Source: Bacteroidota bacterium (GTDB lineage Bacteria > Zhuqueibacterota > Zhuqueibacteria > Zhuqueibacterales > Geothermadaptataceae). Taken from it: 5,085 bases of DNA. The DNA lies in NCBI GenBank assembly GCA_011375275.1, contig DRLW01000535.1, positions 1-5,085 of the forward strand, in the 5' to 3' direction. The notes beneath the pieces were generated by a model that was not told the DNA's origin, searched no databases, and worked only from the letters and a program-made list of their open reading frames with translations. Of this stretch, positions 1-5,085 are shown piece by piece. How positions within the stretch are numbered: the stretch's first letter is position 1; the number at the start of each line of letters is the position of its first letter. Position numbers and translations under genes: made by a program.

Positions 1-1
1 A

Positions 2-2305
2 AAAGCCCCCGAAGGGGTGCAGCTCCGCGATATTATCGATATCCTCGATGCTGAAAGGCTGTTCACAGAGGAGATTTTTCGTCTGTCAGAATGGATCGCG
101 GACTACTATCTCGCGGGTCTCGGCGAGGTGCTGCGCGCTACGTTGCCCGCGGCCCTCTCTCTCGATAAACGCAAATATGCCGTAGCGGTCGATGACCCGG
201 GGCATGAGCAGCAGGAAATGGGGCTGTCCGAAGTCCAGCGCCGCATCCTGTCCCTCCTGCGGGACAAGGGCAAGCAGACCGCCAAGATGGTGCAGCGCAG
301 ACTGAATATCCGCGGGGTAAACTACCATCTCGCCCGTCTGCACGAGGCTGGTTTGATTACTTTCGAGGAGCTGATGACCGGCAGGAAAACCTATGAAGTA
401 CGCGAAAAGGTGATCCGGCTGGTGGAGGAAAAGGTGGATCAGTCTGTGCGCTCCCGTCTCGAACGCCGTGCTCCCAAACAGTTGGCGCTGATCGAGGTTT
501 TGGCTCAGGCTGGCGGCAGCATGGGCATGACCGAAGCTCTGCGCCGCGCCCGCGCTTCCCATTCTTCATTGAAGGGATTGCTGGCCGCCGGAATTTTGCA
601 GATTACCGAGCGCGTCAAGGAGCGCGATTACTATGGCGACCTGCACGTTCCGCCGGCTCCGAAGCTGATTCTCAACGACAGCCAGAGCACGGCCGTGCAA
701 GCAATCTGTTCGGCTGTGGCCGCCGGTGAAGGCGCCACTTTTCTGCTGCATGGCGTTACCGGCAGCGGCAAGACACAGGTTTATATCGAAGCGATGCGGG
801 GGACTGTTGAGCAGGGTGGCTCAGCTATCGTTCTGGTGCCGGAAATCGCGTTGACGCCGCAGACTGTCCGGCGCTTTCGCAGCGAATTTCAGGATAATGT
901 GGTGGTGCTGCACAGCCGTATGTCCAACGGCGAGCGCTATGATACCTGGCGGAAAATTCGCTCCGGCCGCGCGCGCGTGGTCGTCGGCCCGCGTTCGGCG
1001 ATTTTTGCGCCGGTGAAAAATCTCGGCGTGATCATCGTGGATGAGGAACACGAGAACAGTTACAAGCAGACCGATACCGCTCCGCGCTACCACGCCCGCG
1101 ATGTTGCCGTCGTGCGCGGCATGCTGGAAAAAGCCGTAGTCGTGCTCGGCTCGGCAACGCCCTCACTGGAGAGTTATTACAACGTGCAGATCGGGAAGTA
1201 CCGCTATCTCGAACTCAAGACCCGCGTTGCAGATATCCCCATGCCGGCGGTGAAAATCGTCAATCTCAGCCGCGAGAGCAGGGGGAAGAATGTCTCGACA
1301 GTGTTGTCTCGCTACCTGATCCAAAAGTTGCAGGACAGGCTGGAGAAAAAAGAGCAGACGATTCTGCTGCAAAACCGGCGAGGCTATTCCTCGGCAGTGC
1401 GTTGCGAGGAGTGCGGATATGTGCAGATGTGCCCGGACTGCAATATCAGCATGAGCTATCACCTGCGCGGTCGCAGCATGCGCTGTCACTATTGCAACCT
1501 CACCGAACGCGCGCCCTCCCAGTGCCCTGAATGTGCCAGCGCAGCGATTCGCTATCAGGGCATTGGCACGCAACGGGTCGAGGAAACCATTGCAGAGCTT
1601 TTTCCGCAGGCGCGCCTGGCGCGGATGGACCTGGACACCACGCGCGGTAAAAAAGCGCATGATACCATCCTGCAGCAGTTCGCAGAGTTCCGGTACGACA
1701 TCCTGCTCGGTACGCAGATGATCGCCAAGGGGCTGGATTTTGCCAACGTCACCCTGGTCGGCGTGATCTCCGCAGATACGGGCCTGTATCTGCCGGACTT
1801 CCGTGCTTCGGAGCGGACTTTTCAACTGCTGACGCAGGTGGCCGGGCGGGCTGGCCGTAAACACAAGCGGGGGGAGGTCGTTATTCAGACCTGGTCTCCG
1901 AAACATAACTGCCTGGTTTTTGCCAGTACGCATGATTACAAAGGATTTTTCGAACAGGAAACCCGGGACCGCAGTCTGCTGCGCTATCCACCCTATGGCA
2001 AGCTGGTGCTGATCCAGTTTCTGTATCATCATGAAGGCAAAACCCTGGAGGCTGCGCTGAAATTCGCGGCCTTGTTTCGCAGCAGAAACAGTCGTTGTGA
2101 AGTGCTCGGCCCGGCGCCGTCACCCATCACGCGCATTCAGAAAAACTACCGGTTTCAGATCGTGCTCAAGGTTGATCGCACCATCGACCCATCGGGTGCG
2201 GCGATGCGCAGAGCGCTGCGCGACACGATAGCTGAATATAAGAGCAGGACGAAGTACAGCCGGGTCAGGCTACGGATCGATATCGATCCGGTGGTTATCC
2301 TGTAG
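2..2305 (+). CDS. priA: Primosomal protein N' (replication restart helicase PriA), 5' truncated by window edge
   Basis: PriA is a superfamily 2 3'-to-5' DNA helicase that recognises stalled or collapsed forks in the cytoplasm and reloads the replicative helicase. The frame is open to the left edge (767 residues visible). The GTG at 17 is probably not the start, because the residues before and after it (KAPEG, then LRDIIDILD) fit the interior of the N-terminal 3'-DNA-binding domain, so I estimate 50-60 residues are missing. Counting from position 2, winged-helix-like segments lie at about 75-125 and 155-210. Walker A GVTGSGKT is at 251-258, DEEH at 347-350 and GSATP from 383. Four CxxC pairs (468/471, 477/480, 495/498, 508/511) form the two zinc sites. 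GTQMIAKGLDF lies around 576 and QVAGRAGR at 612-619. The C-terminus ends in the family's conserved IDIDP-type strand and is complete. No key residue is missing. The length suits the longer (about 800-residue) PriA class. The family assignment is secure. Confidence 0.97.
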   Translation, partial: KAPEGVQLRDIIDILDAERLFTEEIFRLSEWIADYYLAGLGEVLRATLPAALSLDKRKYAVAVDDPGHEQQEMGLSEVQRRILSLLRDKGKQTAKMVQRRLNIRGVNYHLARLHEAGLITFEELMTGRKTYEVREKVIRLVEEKVDQSVRSRLERRAPKQLALIEVLAQAGGSMGMTEALRRARASHSSLKGLLAAGILQITERVKERDYYGDLHVPPAPKLILNDSQSTAVQAICSAVAAGEGATFLLHGVTGSGKTQVYIEAMRGTVEQGGSAIVLVPEIALTPQTVRRFRSEFQDNVVVLHSRMSNGERYDTWRKIRSGRARVVVGPRSAIFAPVKNLGVIIVDEEHENSYKQTDTAPRYHARDVAVVRGMLEKAVVVLGSATPSLESYYNVQIGKYRYLELKTRVADIPMPAVKIVNLSRESRGKNVSTVLSRYLIQKLQDRLEKKEQTILLQNRRGYSSAVRCEECGYVQMCPDCNISMSYHLRGRSMRCHYCNLTERAPSQCPECASAAIRYQGIGTQRVEETIAELFPQARLARMDLDTTRGKKAHDTILQQFAEFRYDILLGTQMIAKGLDFANVTLVGVISADTGLYLPDFRASERTFQLLTQVAGRAGRKHKRGEVVIQTWSPKHNCLVFASTHDYKGFFEQETRDRSLLRYPPYGKLVLIQFLYHHEGKTLEAALKFAALFRSRNSRCEVLGPAPSPITRIQKNYRFQIVLKVDRTIDPSGAAMRRALRDTIAEYKSRTKYSRVRLRIDIDPVVIL
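2273..2290. repeat. 18-bp perfect palindrome at the 3' end of priA
   Basis: The sequence CGGATCGATATCGATCCG equals its own reverse complement over all 18 positions. It encodes Arg-Ile-Asp-Ile-Asp-Pro, part of the conserved PriA C-terminal strand, so the repeated ATC-GAT codons may explain it by chance. It also lies 65 bp upstream of the transporter start codon, where an operator for a dimeric repressor could sit. The symmetry is seen directly. Any binding function is speculative. Confidence 0.3.
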
Positions 2306-2344
2306 CCGGGTGGCTGACGACACCTGCGGTGATTTTGAGAGGAG

Positions 2345-2350
2345 AGGAGG
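2345..2350 (+). promoter_or_regulatory. Shine-Dalgarno site deciding the start of the MFS gene
   Basis: AGGAGG lies 5 nt before the ATG at 2356, within a GA-rich run (about 2337-2352). It favours this ATG over the in-frame GTG at 2329, which would add nine residues, place the run inside the coding region, and lacks a good ribosome site of its own. Confidence 0.85.
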
Positions 2351-2355
2351 AAGCA

Positions 2356-3639
2356 ATGGCAGTGCCGAAGCGGGAAGATCGCACAAAAATCTGGGCGTGG
2401 GCATTTTATGATTTCGCCAATTCAGCTTTTACGACCCTTGTGGTCACATTTATTTATTCAGCGTATTTTACCCAGCAAATCGCAGAAAATGAGGTAGTCG
2501 GGACGGCGCTGTGGTCGCGCGCTGTGACCATCACCGCGATCCTGGTCGCTATTTTGTCTCCCGCTCTCGGAGCTGTTGCCGATCAGGGAGGGCTGCGCAA
2601 GCGGCTGCTGCTGATTTTTACGGTGATCAGCGTCCTCTGCACGGCGATGCTGTTCACAGCATTACCCGGTGAAGTCTATCTGGCGCTGTTCTGGTTCATC
2701 ATCGCGGATGTCGCCTTTGAAATGGGTATCGTATTCAACAATGCCTTTCTGCCCGATATCGCGCCGAAGGAGAAAATAGGCAGTATTTCCGGCTTTGGCT
2801 GGGCGTTTGGCTATGTCGGCGGCCTGATGGCTCTGTTCATCGCTCTGGGCATGGTCTTCCCGGCTGATGCACCGTTTTTCGGGGTGCCGACGGAGAACGG
2901 GTTCAACATCCGCGCGACCAATCTGCTCGTCGCTGCCTGGTTTGCGGTGTTCAGCATTCCACTGTTCGTGTTTGTACCGGAAGTGCACAAAAAAAGCGAG
3001 CACTCTTTGCGCAAAATTTTTCGCAATTCCTATAAAGAGCTGGTGGCAACCTTTCATGAAATGCGGCGCTACCGGCAAATTCTGCGTTTTCTCGTCGCCC
3101 GGCTGATCTATAACGATGGTCTGGTGACGATATTCGCCTTTGGCGGCATCTATGCCTCCGGGACATTCGGGTTCACCTTCACGGAAATCATTCTGTTCGG
3201 GATCGTATTGAACGTAACCGCCGGGGTGGGGGCGTTTATTTTTGGCTATGTAGATGACAAGATCGGCGCCAAACAGACGGTGATGATCAGCATCTTCGGC
3301 CTGGGCTTTGCCACTGTGCTGGCTGTGCTGGCACCGGATAAGACCCTGTTCTGGGTTTCCGGTATTATCGTCGGTATTTTTTCCGGCCCGAACCAGGCTG
3401 CCAGTCGCTCGCTGATGGCACGGTTTGTGCCTGACGAAAAGGAAACAGAATTTTTCGGGTTTTATGCCTTTTCCGGCAAGGCGACCGCTTTTCTCGGCCC
3501 GATGCTGCTCGGCGTGCTCACCGAAATCTGGGATTCACAGCGGGCCGGCATCGCTGTTCTGGTCCTGTTTTTTATCGCCGGCGCACTACTGCTGATGCGC
3601 GTCGATGAACAGGAGGGCATGGCAACCGCTGCAAAATAG
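2356..3639 (+). CDS. MFS transporter, UMF1 (Atg22-like) family
   Basis: This is a 427-residue inner-membrane protein of the major facilitator superfamily with about 12 predicted membrane helices. The N-terminal signature WAFYDFANSAF (15-25) is the hallmark of the MFS_UMF1/Atg22-like group. The loop after helix 2 carries an MFS motif-A-like stretch, LGAVADQGGLRKR (71-83). A polar cytoplasmic loop (about 210-240, rich in Lys, Arg and Glu) separates the two six-helix halves. The second half contains GYVDDKIGAKQ (297-307), a motif-A repeat, and a UMF1-like block around 344-386 (GPNQAASRSLMARF, then EFFGFYAFSGK and LGP). Length is typical of the family. Fungal Atg22 exports amino acids from the vacuole. 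Bacterial substrates are largely unassigned, so I give none. It follows priA by 50 nt without a convincing terminator and may be transcribed with it. The start is set by the strong ribosome site ahead of ATG 2356. Confidence 0.92.
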   Translation: MAVPKREDRTKIWAWAFYDFANSAFTTLVVTFIYSAYFTQQIAENEVVGTALWSRAVTITAILVAILSPALGAVADQGGLRKRLLLIFTVISVLCTAMLFTALPGEVYLALFWFIIADVAFEMGIVFNNAFLPDIAPKEKIGSISGFGWAFGYVGGLMALFIALGMVFPADAPFFGVPTENGFNIRATNLLVAAWFAVFSIPLFVFVPEVHKKSEHSLRKIFRNSYKELVATFHEMRRYRQILRFLVARLIYNDGLVTIFAFGGIYASGTFGFTFTEIILFGIVLNVTAGVGAFIFGYVDDKIGAKQTVMISIFGLGFATVLAVLAPDKTLFWVSGIIVGIFSGPNQAASRSLMARFVPDEKETEFFGFYAFSGKATAFLGPMLLGVLTEIWDSQRAGIAVLVLFFIAGALLLMRVDEQEGMATAAK

Positions 3640-3650
3640 ATGAGAGCTAT

Positions 3651-3711
3651 CACTTCGTACCGCCTGAGCGTCACACTGCAGGAGCGGTGTGTCGAGATGC
3701 GGTGCGAAGTG
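3651..3711. repeat. Long imperfect inverted repeat (61-nt hairpin) between the MFS and phosphoesterase genes
   Basis: CACTTCGTACCGC (3651-3663) pairs with GCGGTGCGAAGTG (3699-3711) over all 13 positions, counting one G-T wobble. Inside, CACAC (3672-3676) pairs with GTGTG (3687-3691), preceded by a T-T mismatch and two further G-C pairs (3669-3670 with 3693-3694), leaving a 10-nt loop. AGC at 3645-3647 can also pair with GCT at 3713-3715. No T-run follows on either strand, so it does not look like a standard intrinsic terminator. It could act as a transcript 3'-end stabiliser, a REP-like dispersed palindrome, or a non-canonical terminator for the transporter gene. The pairing is seen directly; the role is unknown. 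Confidence 0.6.
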
Positions 3712-3736
3712 CGCTAAATGCGGCAAAATATTCCTC

Positions 3737-3765
3737 TTGCGCACGGATACTTAAAATACTATATT
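3737..3765 (+). promoter_or_regulatory. Candidate sigma70-like promoter for the phosphoesterase gene
   Basis: TTGCGC (3737-3742, three of six matches to TTGACA) is separated by 17 bp from TATATT (3760-3765, five of six matches to TATAAT). Both lie in an A+T-rich patch (about 3725-3785) that contrasts with the G+C-rich surroundings. Transcription would start near 3772 and give a leader of about 30 nt containing the ribosome site. Position and spacing are good, but the -35 box is weak and the organism's sigma consensus is unknown. Confidence 0.4.
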
Positions 3766-3786
3766 GAAGCCACTATTTTTCGAAAC

Positions 3787-3791
3787 AGGAG
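3787..3791 (+). promoter_or_regulatory. Ribosome binding site deciding the phosphoesterase start
   Basis: AGGAG lies 10 nt before the ATG at 3802, and an overlapping weaker AAAGGA (3793-3798) sits closer. An in-frame ATG at 3718 would add 28 residues, but they do not resemble the family, no ribosome site precedes it, and that segment carries the candidate promoter. Confidence 0.65.
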
Positions 3792-3801
3792 TAAAGGATT
3801 A

Positions 3802-4530
3802 ATGCGATACGGCATTATCTCGGATATTCATGGCAATCTGGAAGCCCTCGAAGCCGTATTCAAGGAACTCGAAAAACAGGATCTCGACAAAATACTGTGT
3901 CTCGGTGATGTGATCGGCTATGGCCCGGACCCGGAAGAATGCGTTGCTCTGGTGCGCAGCCGGGCAGACATCATCCTGGCCGGAAATCATGATTATGCAC
4001 CTCTGGGGCTTGTCGATACATCCTTCTTTAATATCTACGCGAAAACAGCGGTTGAATGGACAGCAAGCCGGTTGAGCGACGAAACCCGCACCTTTCTCGA
4101 GCAGTGTCCCCTCAGAGCCGAATTCGAAAATTTCACGATCGTCCATGCGACGCCGTCCCGGCCTGAAGCCTGGAACTACATCCTCTCTATCGATGATGCC
4201 GTGGAAAATTTTCCCCATTTCAAAGGGCAGGTCTGCTTTATCGGCCATTCCCATGTCCCGCTGATCATCGAAGAAAAAAGCGATGGCCGTATTCTGGTAC
4301 ATAGAAAGAACATGGTGCGCTGCGACAGCGAAAGCCGGTATATTATCAACGTCGGTAGCGTCGGGCAGCCGCGAGACCTCAACCCGCGCGCGGCATGTGC
4401 ACTTTTTGATTCCGAGCGCCTGGAATACGAGCTGCTGCGTGTGGAATACGAAGTCGGGATGACGCAGCGCAAGATACTCGACCGGGGCCTGCCAGCATTT
4501 CTCGCCGAGAGGCTGGCTCTTGGCCAGTAA
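3802..4530 (+). CDS. Calcineurin-like metallophosphoesterase (YfcE/MJ0936-type, Metallophos_2)
   Basis: This 242-residue soluble, probably cytoplasmic protein should hydrolyse a phosphoester using a two-metal centre. The full set of metal and catalytic motifs is visible: DIH (Asp8, His10), GDVIGYGP (Asp36), GNHD (Asn62, His63, Asp64), IVHATP (His115) and GHSH (His149, His151), followed by the conserved INVGSVGQPRD strand (182-192). The family begins almost directly with the first strand (MRYGIISDIHGN here), which supports the ATG at 3802. Length is normal and no signal peptide or membrane segment is seen. Relatives include phosphodiesterases active on model substrates such as bis-p-nitrophenyl phosphate, but physiological substrates are mostly unknown, so none is assigned. 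It probably has its own promoter in the gap upstream, and is followed 86 nt later by the Roadblock gene on the same strand without a recognisable terminator. Confidence 0.93.
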   Translation: MRYGIISDIHGNLEALEAVFKELEKQDLDKILCLGDVIGYGPDPEECVALVRSRADIILAGNHDYAPLGLVDTSFFNIYAKTAVEWTASRLSDETRTFLEQCPLRAEFENFTIVHATPSRPEAWNYILSIDDAVENFPHFKGQVCFIGHSHVPLIIEEKSDGRILVHRKNMVRCDSESRYIINVGSVGQPRDLNPRAACALFDSERLEYELLRVEYEVGMTQRKILDRGLPAFLAERLALGQ

Positions 4531-4605
4531 ACACCTCACCCCGGCCGTGATCCGCAGCGGCGGACTGTTTCGACCGGCAAAAAAACGGCATCCCATCCTT
4601 AACCG

Positions 4606-4611
4606 AGGAGG
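4606..4611 (+). promoter_or_regulatory. Shine-Dalgarno site deciding the Roadblock gene start
   Basis: AGGAGG within GAGGAGGA (4605-4612) stands 5 nt before the ATG at 4617. A TTG codon at 4614 directly precedes that ATG in the same frame but sits only 2 nt from the site, so ATG is the better start. Confidence 0.85.
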
Positions 4612-4616
4612 ACTTG

Positions 4617-5048
4617 ATGGAGCTCGCAAAAAAATCCGGATACCAATTCATGCTGTCCACCGAAGCATTCAACGAGATCGCTTCGGTGCTCAGAGAGCTT
4701 GAAGCAGCCACGCGGGCTGAGCTGACCTTCTTTTGTGATGCCAACGGTATTCCGATCACGCATTCCGGCAAGGTCAACGACTCGGACCTGGCCTCGATTT
4801 CCACTCTGACGGCTGCCAATTTTGCCGCCACGCGTGAGATCGCAAAAACCCTTGGCGAGGACGAAGGCTTTCAGTTCCTCTTTCTCGAAGGCAAAGAGCG
4901 CAACATGTATTTCGGCAATATCGGTTTCGATTATCTGCTCACCATCGTGTTCTCCAAATCCGTCGCCCTCGGCATGCTGCGTATCTACGCCAACCGAGCC
5001 GTCAAGCAGCTCGCCAAAATTTTGCAGCACGCCCACGAGAAGGAATAA
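4617..5048 (+). CDS. Roadblock/LC7 domain protein (MglB-like)
   Basis: This 143-residue cytoplasmic protein is one Roadblock/LC7 fold. A first helix (about 14-32) leads to a strand and turn with the pattern FFCDANGIPITHSG (38-51), as in MglB-type proteins. A second helix follows (about 56-80, with TAANFAATREIA). Then come two strands, FQFLFLEG (85-92) and MYFGNIG (97-103), the strand YLLTIVF (106-112) with SVALGMLRIY (115-124), and a final charged helix ending in HEKE. Bacterial members dimerise and usually regulate a small Ras-like GTPase; MglB activates MglA in cell polarity and gliding. No GTPase gene is visible here, though it could lie beyond the right edge. The gene follows the phosphoesterase by 86 nt on the same strand. 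The domain call is by eye but the pattern is characteristic. A role in polarity or motility would be inference. Confidence 0.85.
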   Translation: MELAKKSGYQFMLSTEAFNEIASVLRELEAATRAELTFFCDANGIPITHSGKVNDSDLASISTLTAANFAATREIAKTLGEDEGFQFLFLEGKERNMYFGNIGFDYLLTIVFSKSVALGMLRIYANRAVKQLAKILQHAHEKE

Positions 5049-5085
5049 GCCAGCGAAACCATTATCGATGATGAATTTACAGCGC

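Noticed and set aside
5..18. CCCC-GAA-GGGG mini-hairpin at the left edge
   Set aside because: It lies inside priA coding sequence and is not followed by a T-run, so it is not a terminator.
17..19. GTG as the start codon of priA
   Set aside because: The frame is open upstream to the window edge, the upstream residues fit the PriA N-terminal domain, and starting here would remove most of that domain.
1163..2032. Long open frame on the minus strand opposite priA
   Set aside because: It lies wholly within the well-conserved helicase gene, its translation resembles no family I recognise, and it fits a mirror-frame artefact of G+C-rich codon use.
2321..2331. Small hairpin CACC-TGC-GGTG followed by ATTTTG, as a possible terminator after priA
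   Set aside because: A four-pair stem with a short T stretch is too weak for an intrinsic terminator.
3645..3718. Integron attC-like site
   Set aside because: GCTAAAT (3713-3719) resembles the attC core GTTRRRY with one mismatch, but no matching complementary core lies on the left side and no integron gene is present.
4541..4587. Possible terminator between the phosphoesterase and Roadblock genes
   Set aside because: Only short, bulged G+C stems can be drawn, and the homopolymer run that follows is A on the + strand, so it does not fit an intrinsic terminator in the gene direction.
3799..4629. Long open frame on the minus strand covering the phosphoesterase
   Set aside because: It is the reverse image of a gene with every catalytic motif intact; no recognisable domain is seen in the antisense product.
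4520..4702. Small basic + strand open frame bridging the phosphoesterase end and the Roadblock start
   Set aside because: It begins with TTG, overlaps both genes out of frame, and has no recognisable motif. The strong ribosome site at 4606 belongs to the Roadblock gene.
5068..5085. Start of another gene (ATGATG then AATTTACAGCGC) at the right edge
   Set aside because: Six codons without a Shine-Dalgarno site upstream are too little to call a gene, although one could begin here.

Overview
This is an ordinary-looking bacterial chromosomal segment of moderately high G+C content. Four protein genes all run on the + strand, in two tandem pairs. No tRNA, rRNA, CRISPR array, insertion sequence or phage gene was recognised. 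Strong purine-rich Shine-Dalgarno sites precede the three genes whose starts are visible. The PriA helicase carries a KGLDF-type motif V region, as in Bacteroidetes and Gram-positive proteins, and not the KGHHF form of enterobacteria. Together with the MFS_UMF1-type transporter and the MglB-like Roadblock protein, this loosely suggests a non-gammaproteobacterial lineage, such as an FCB-group (Calditrichaeota or KSB1-like) or deltaproteobacterial genome. That placement is inference only.

Region 1 (left edge to 2305) is most of priA, the primosomal replication-restart helicase. The reading frame is open to the window edge, so the gene is cut at its 5' end. All helicase motifs and both cysteine-pair zinc sites are intact. 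Region 2 (2356-3639) is a 12-helix major-facilitator protein of the UMF1/Atg22-like family. It starts 50 nt after priA with no convincing terminator between them, so co-transcription is plausible. An 18-bp perfect palindrome sits at the very end of priA.

Region 3 (3640-3801) is the longest intergenic gap. It holds a long imperfect hairpin (3651-3711) with no T-run after it, then an A+T-rich patch with a sigma70-like promoter candidate. Region 4 (3802-4530) is a complete calcineurin-like metallophosphoesterase. Region 5 (4617-5048) is a small Roadblock/LC7 (MglB-like) protein. These two are probably one transcription unit and hint at a small signalling module, possibly continued by a Ras-like GTPase beyond the right edge, although the window does not show one. 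The last 37 nt are too short to assign.

I found no clear evidence of a previously undescribed system. The best leads are the intergenic hairpin, the phosphoesterase-Roadblock pairing and the palindrome ahead of the transporter gene.
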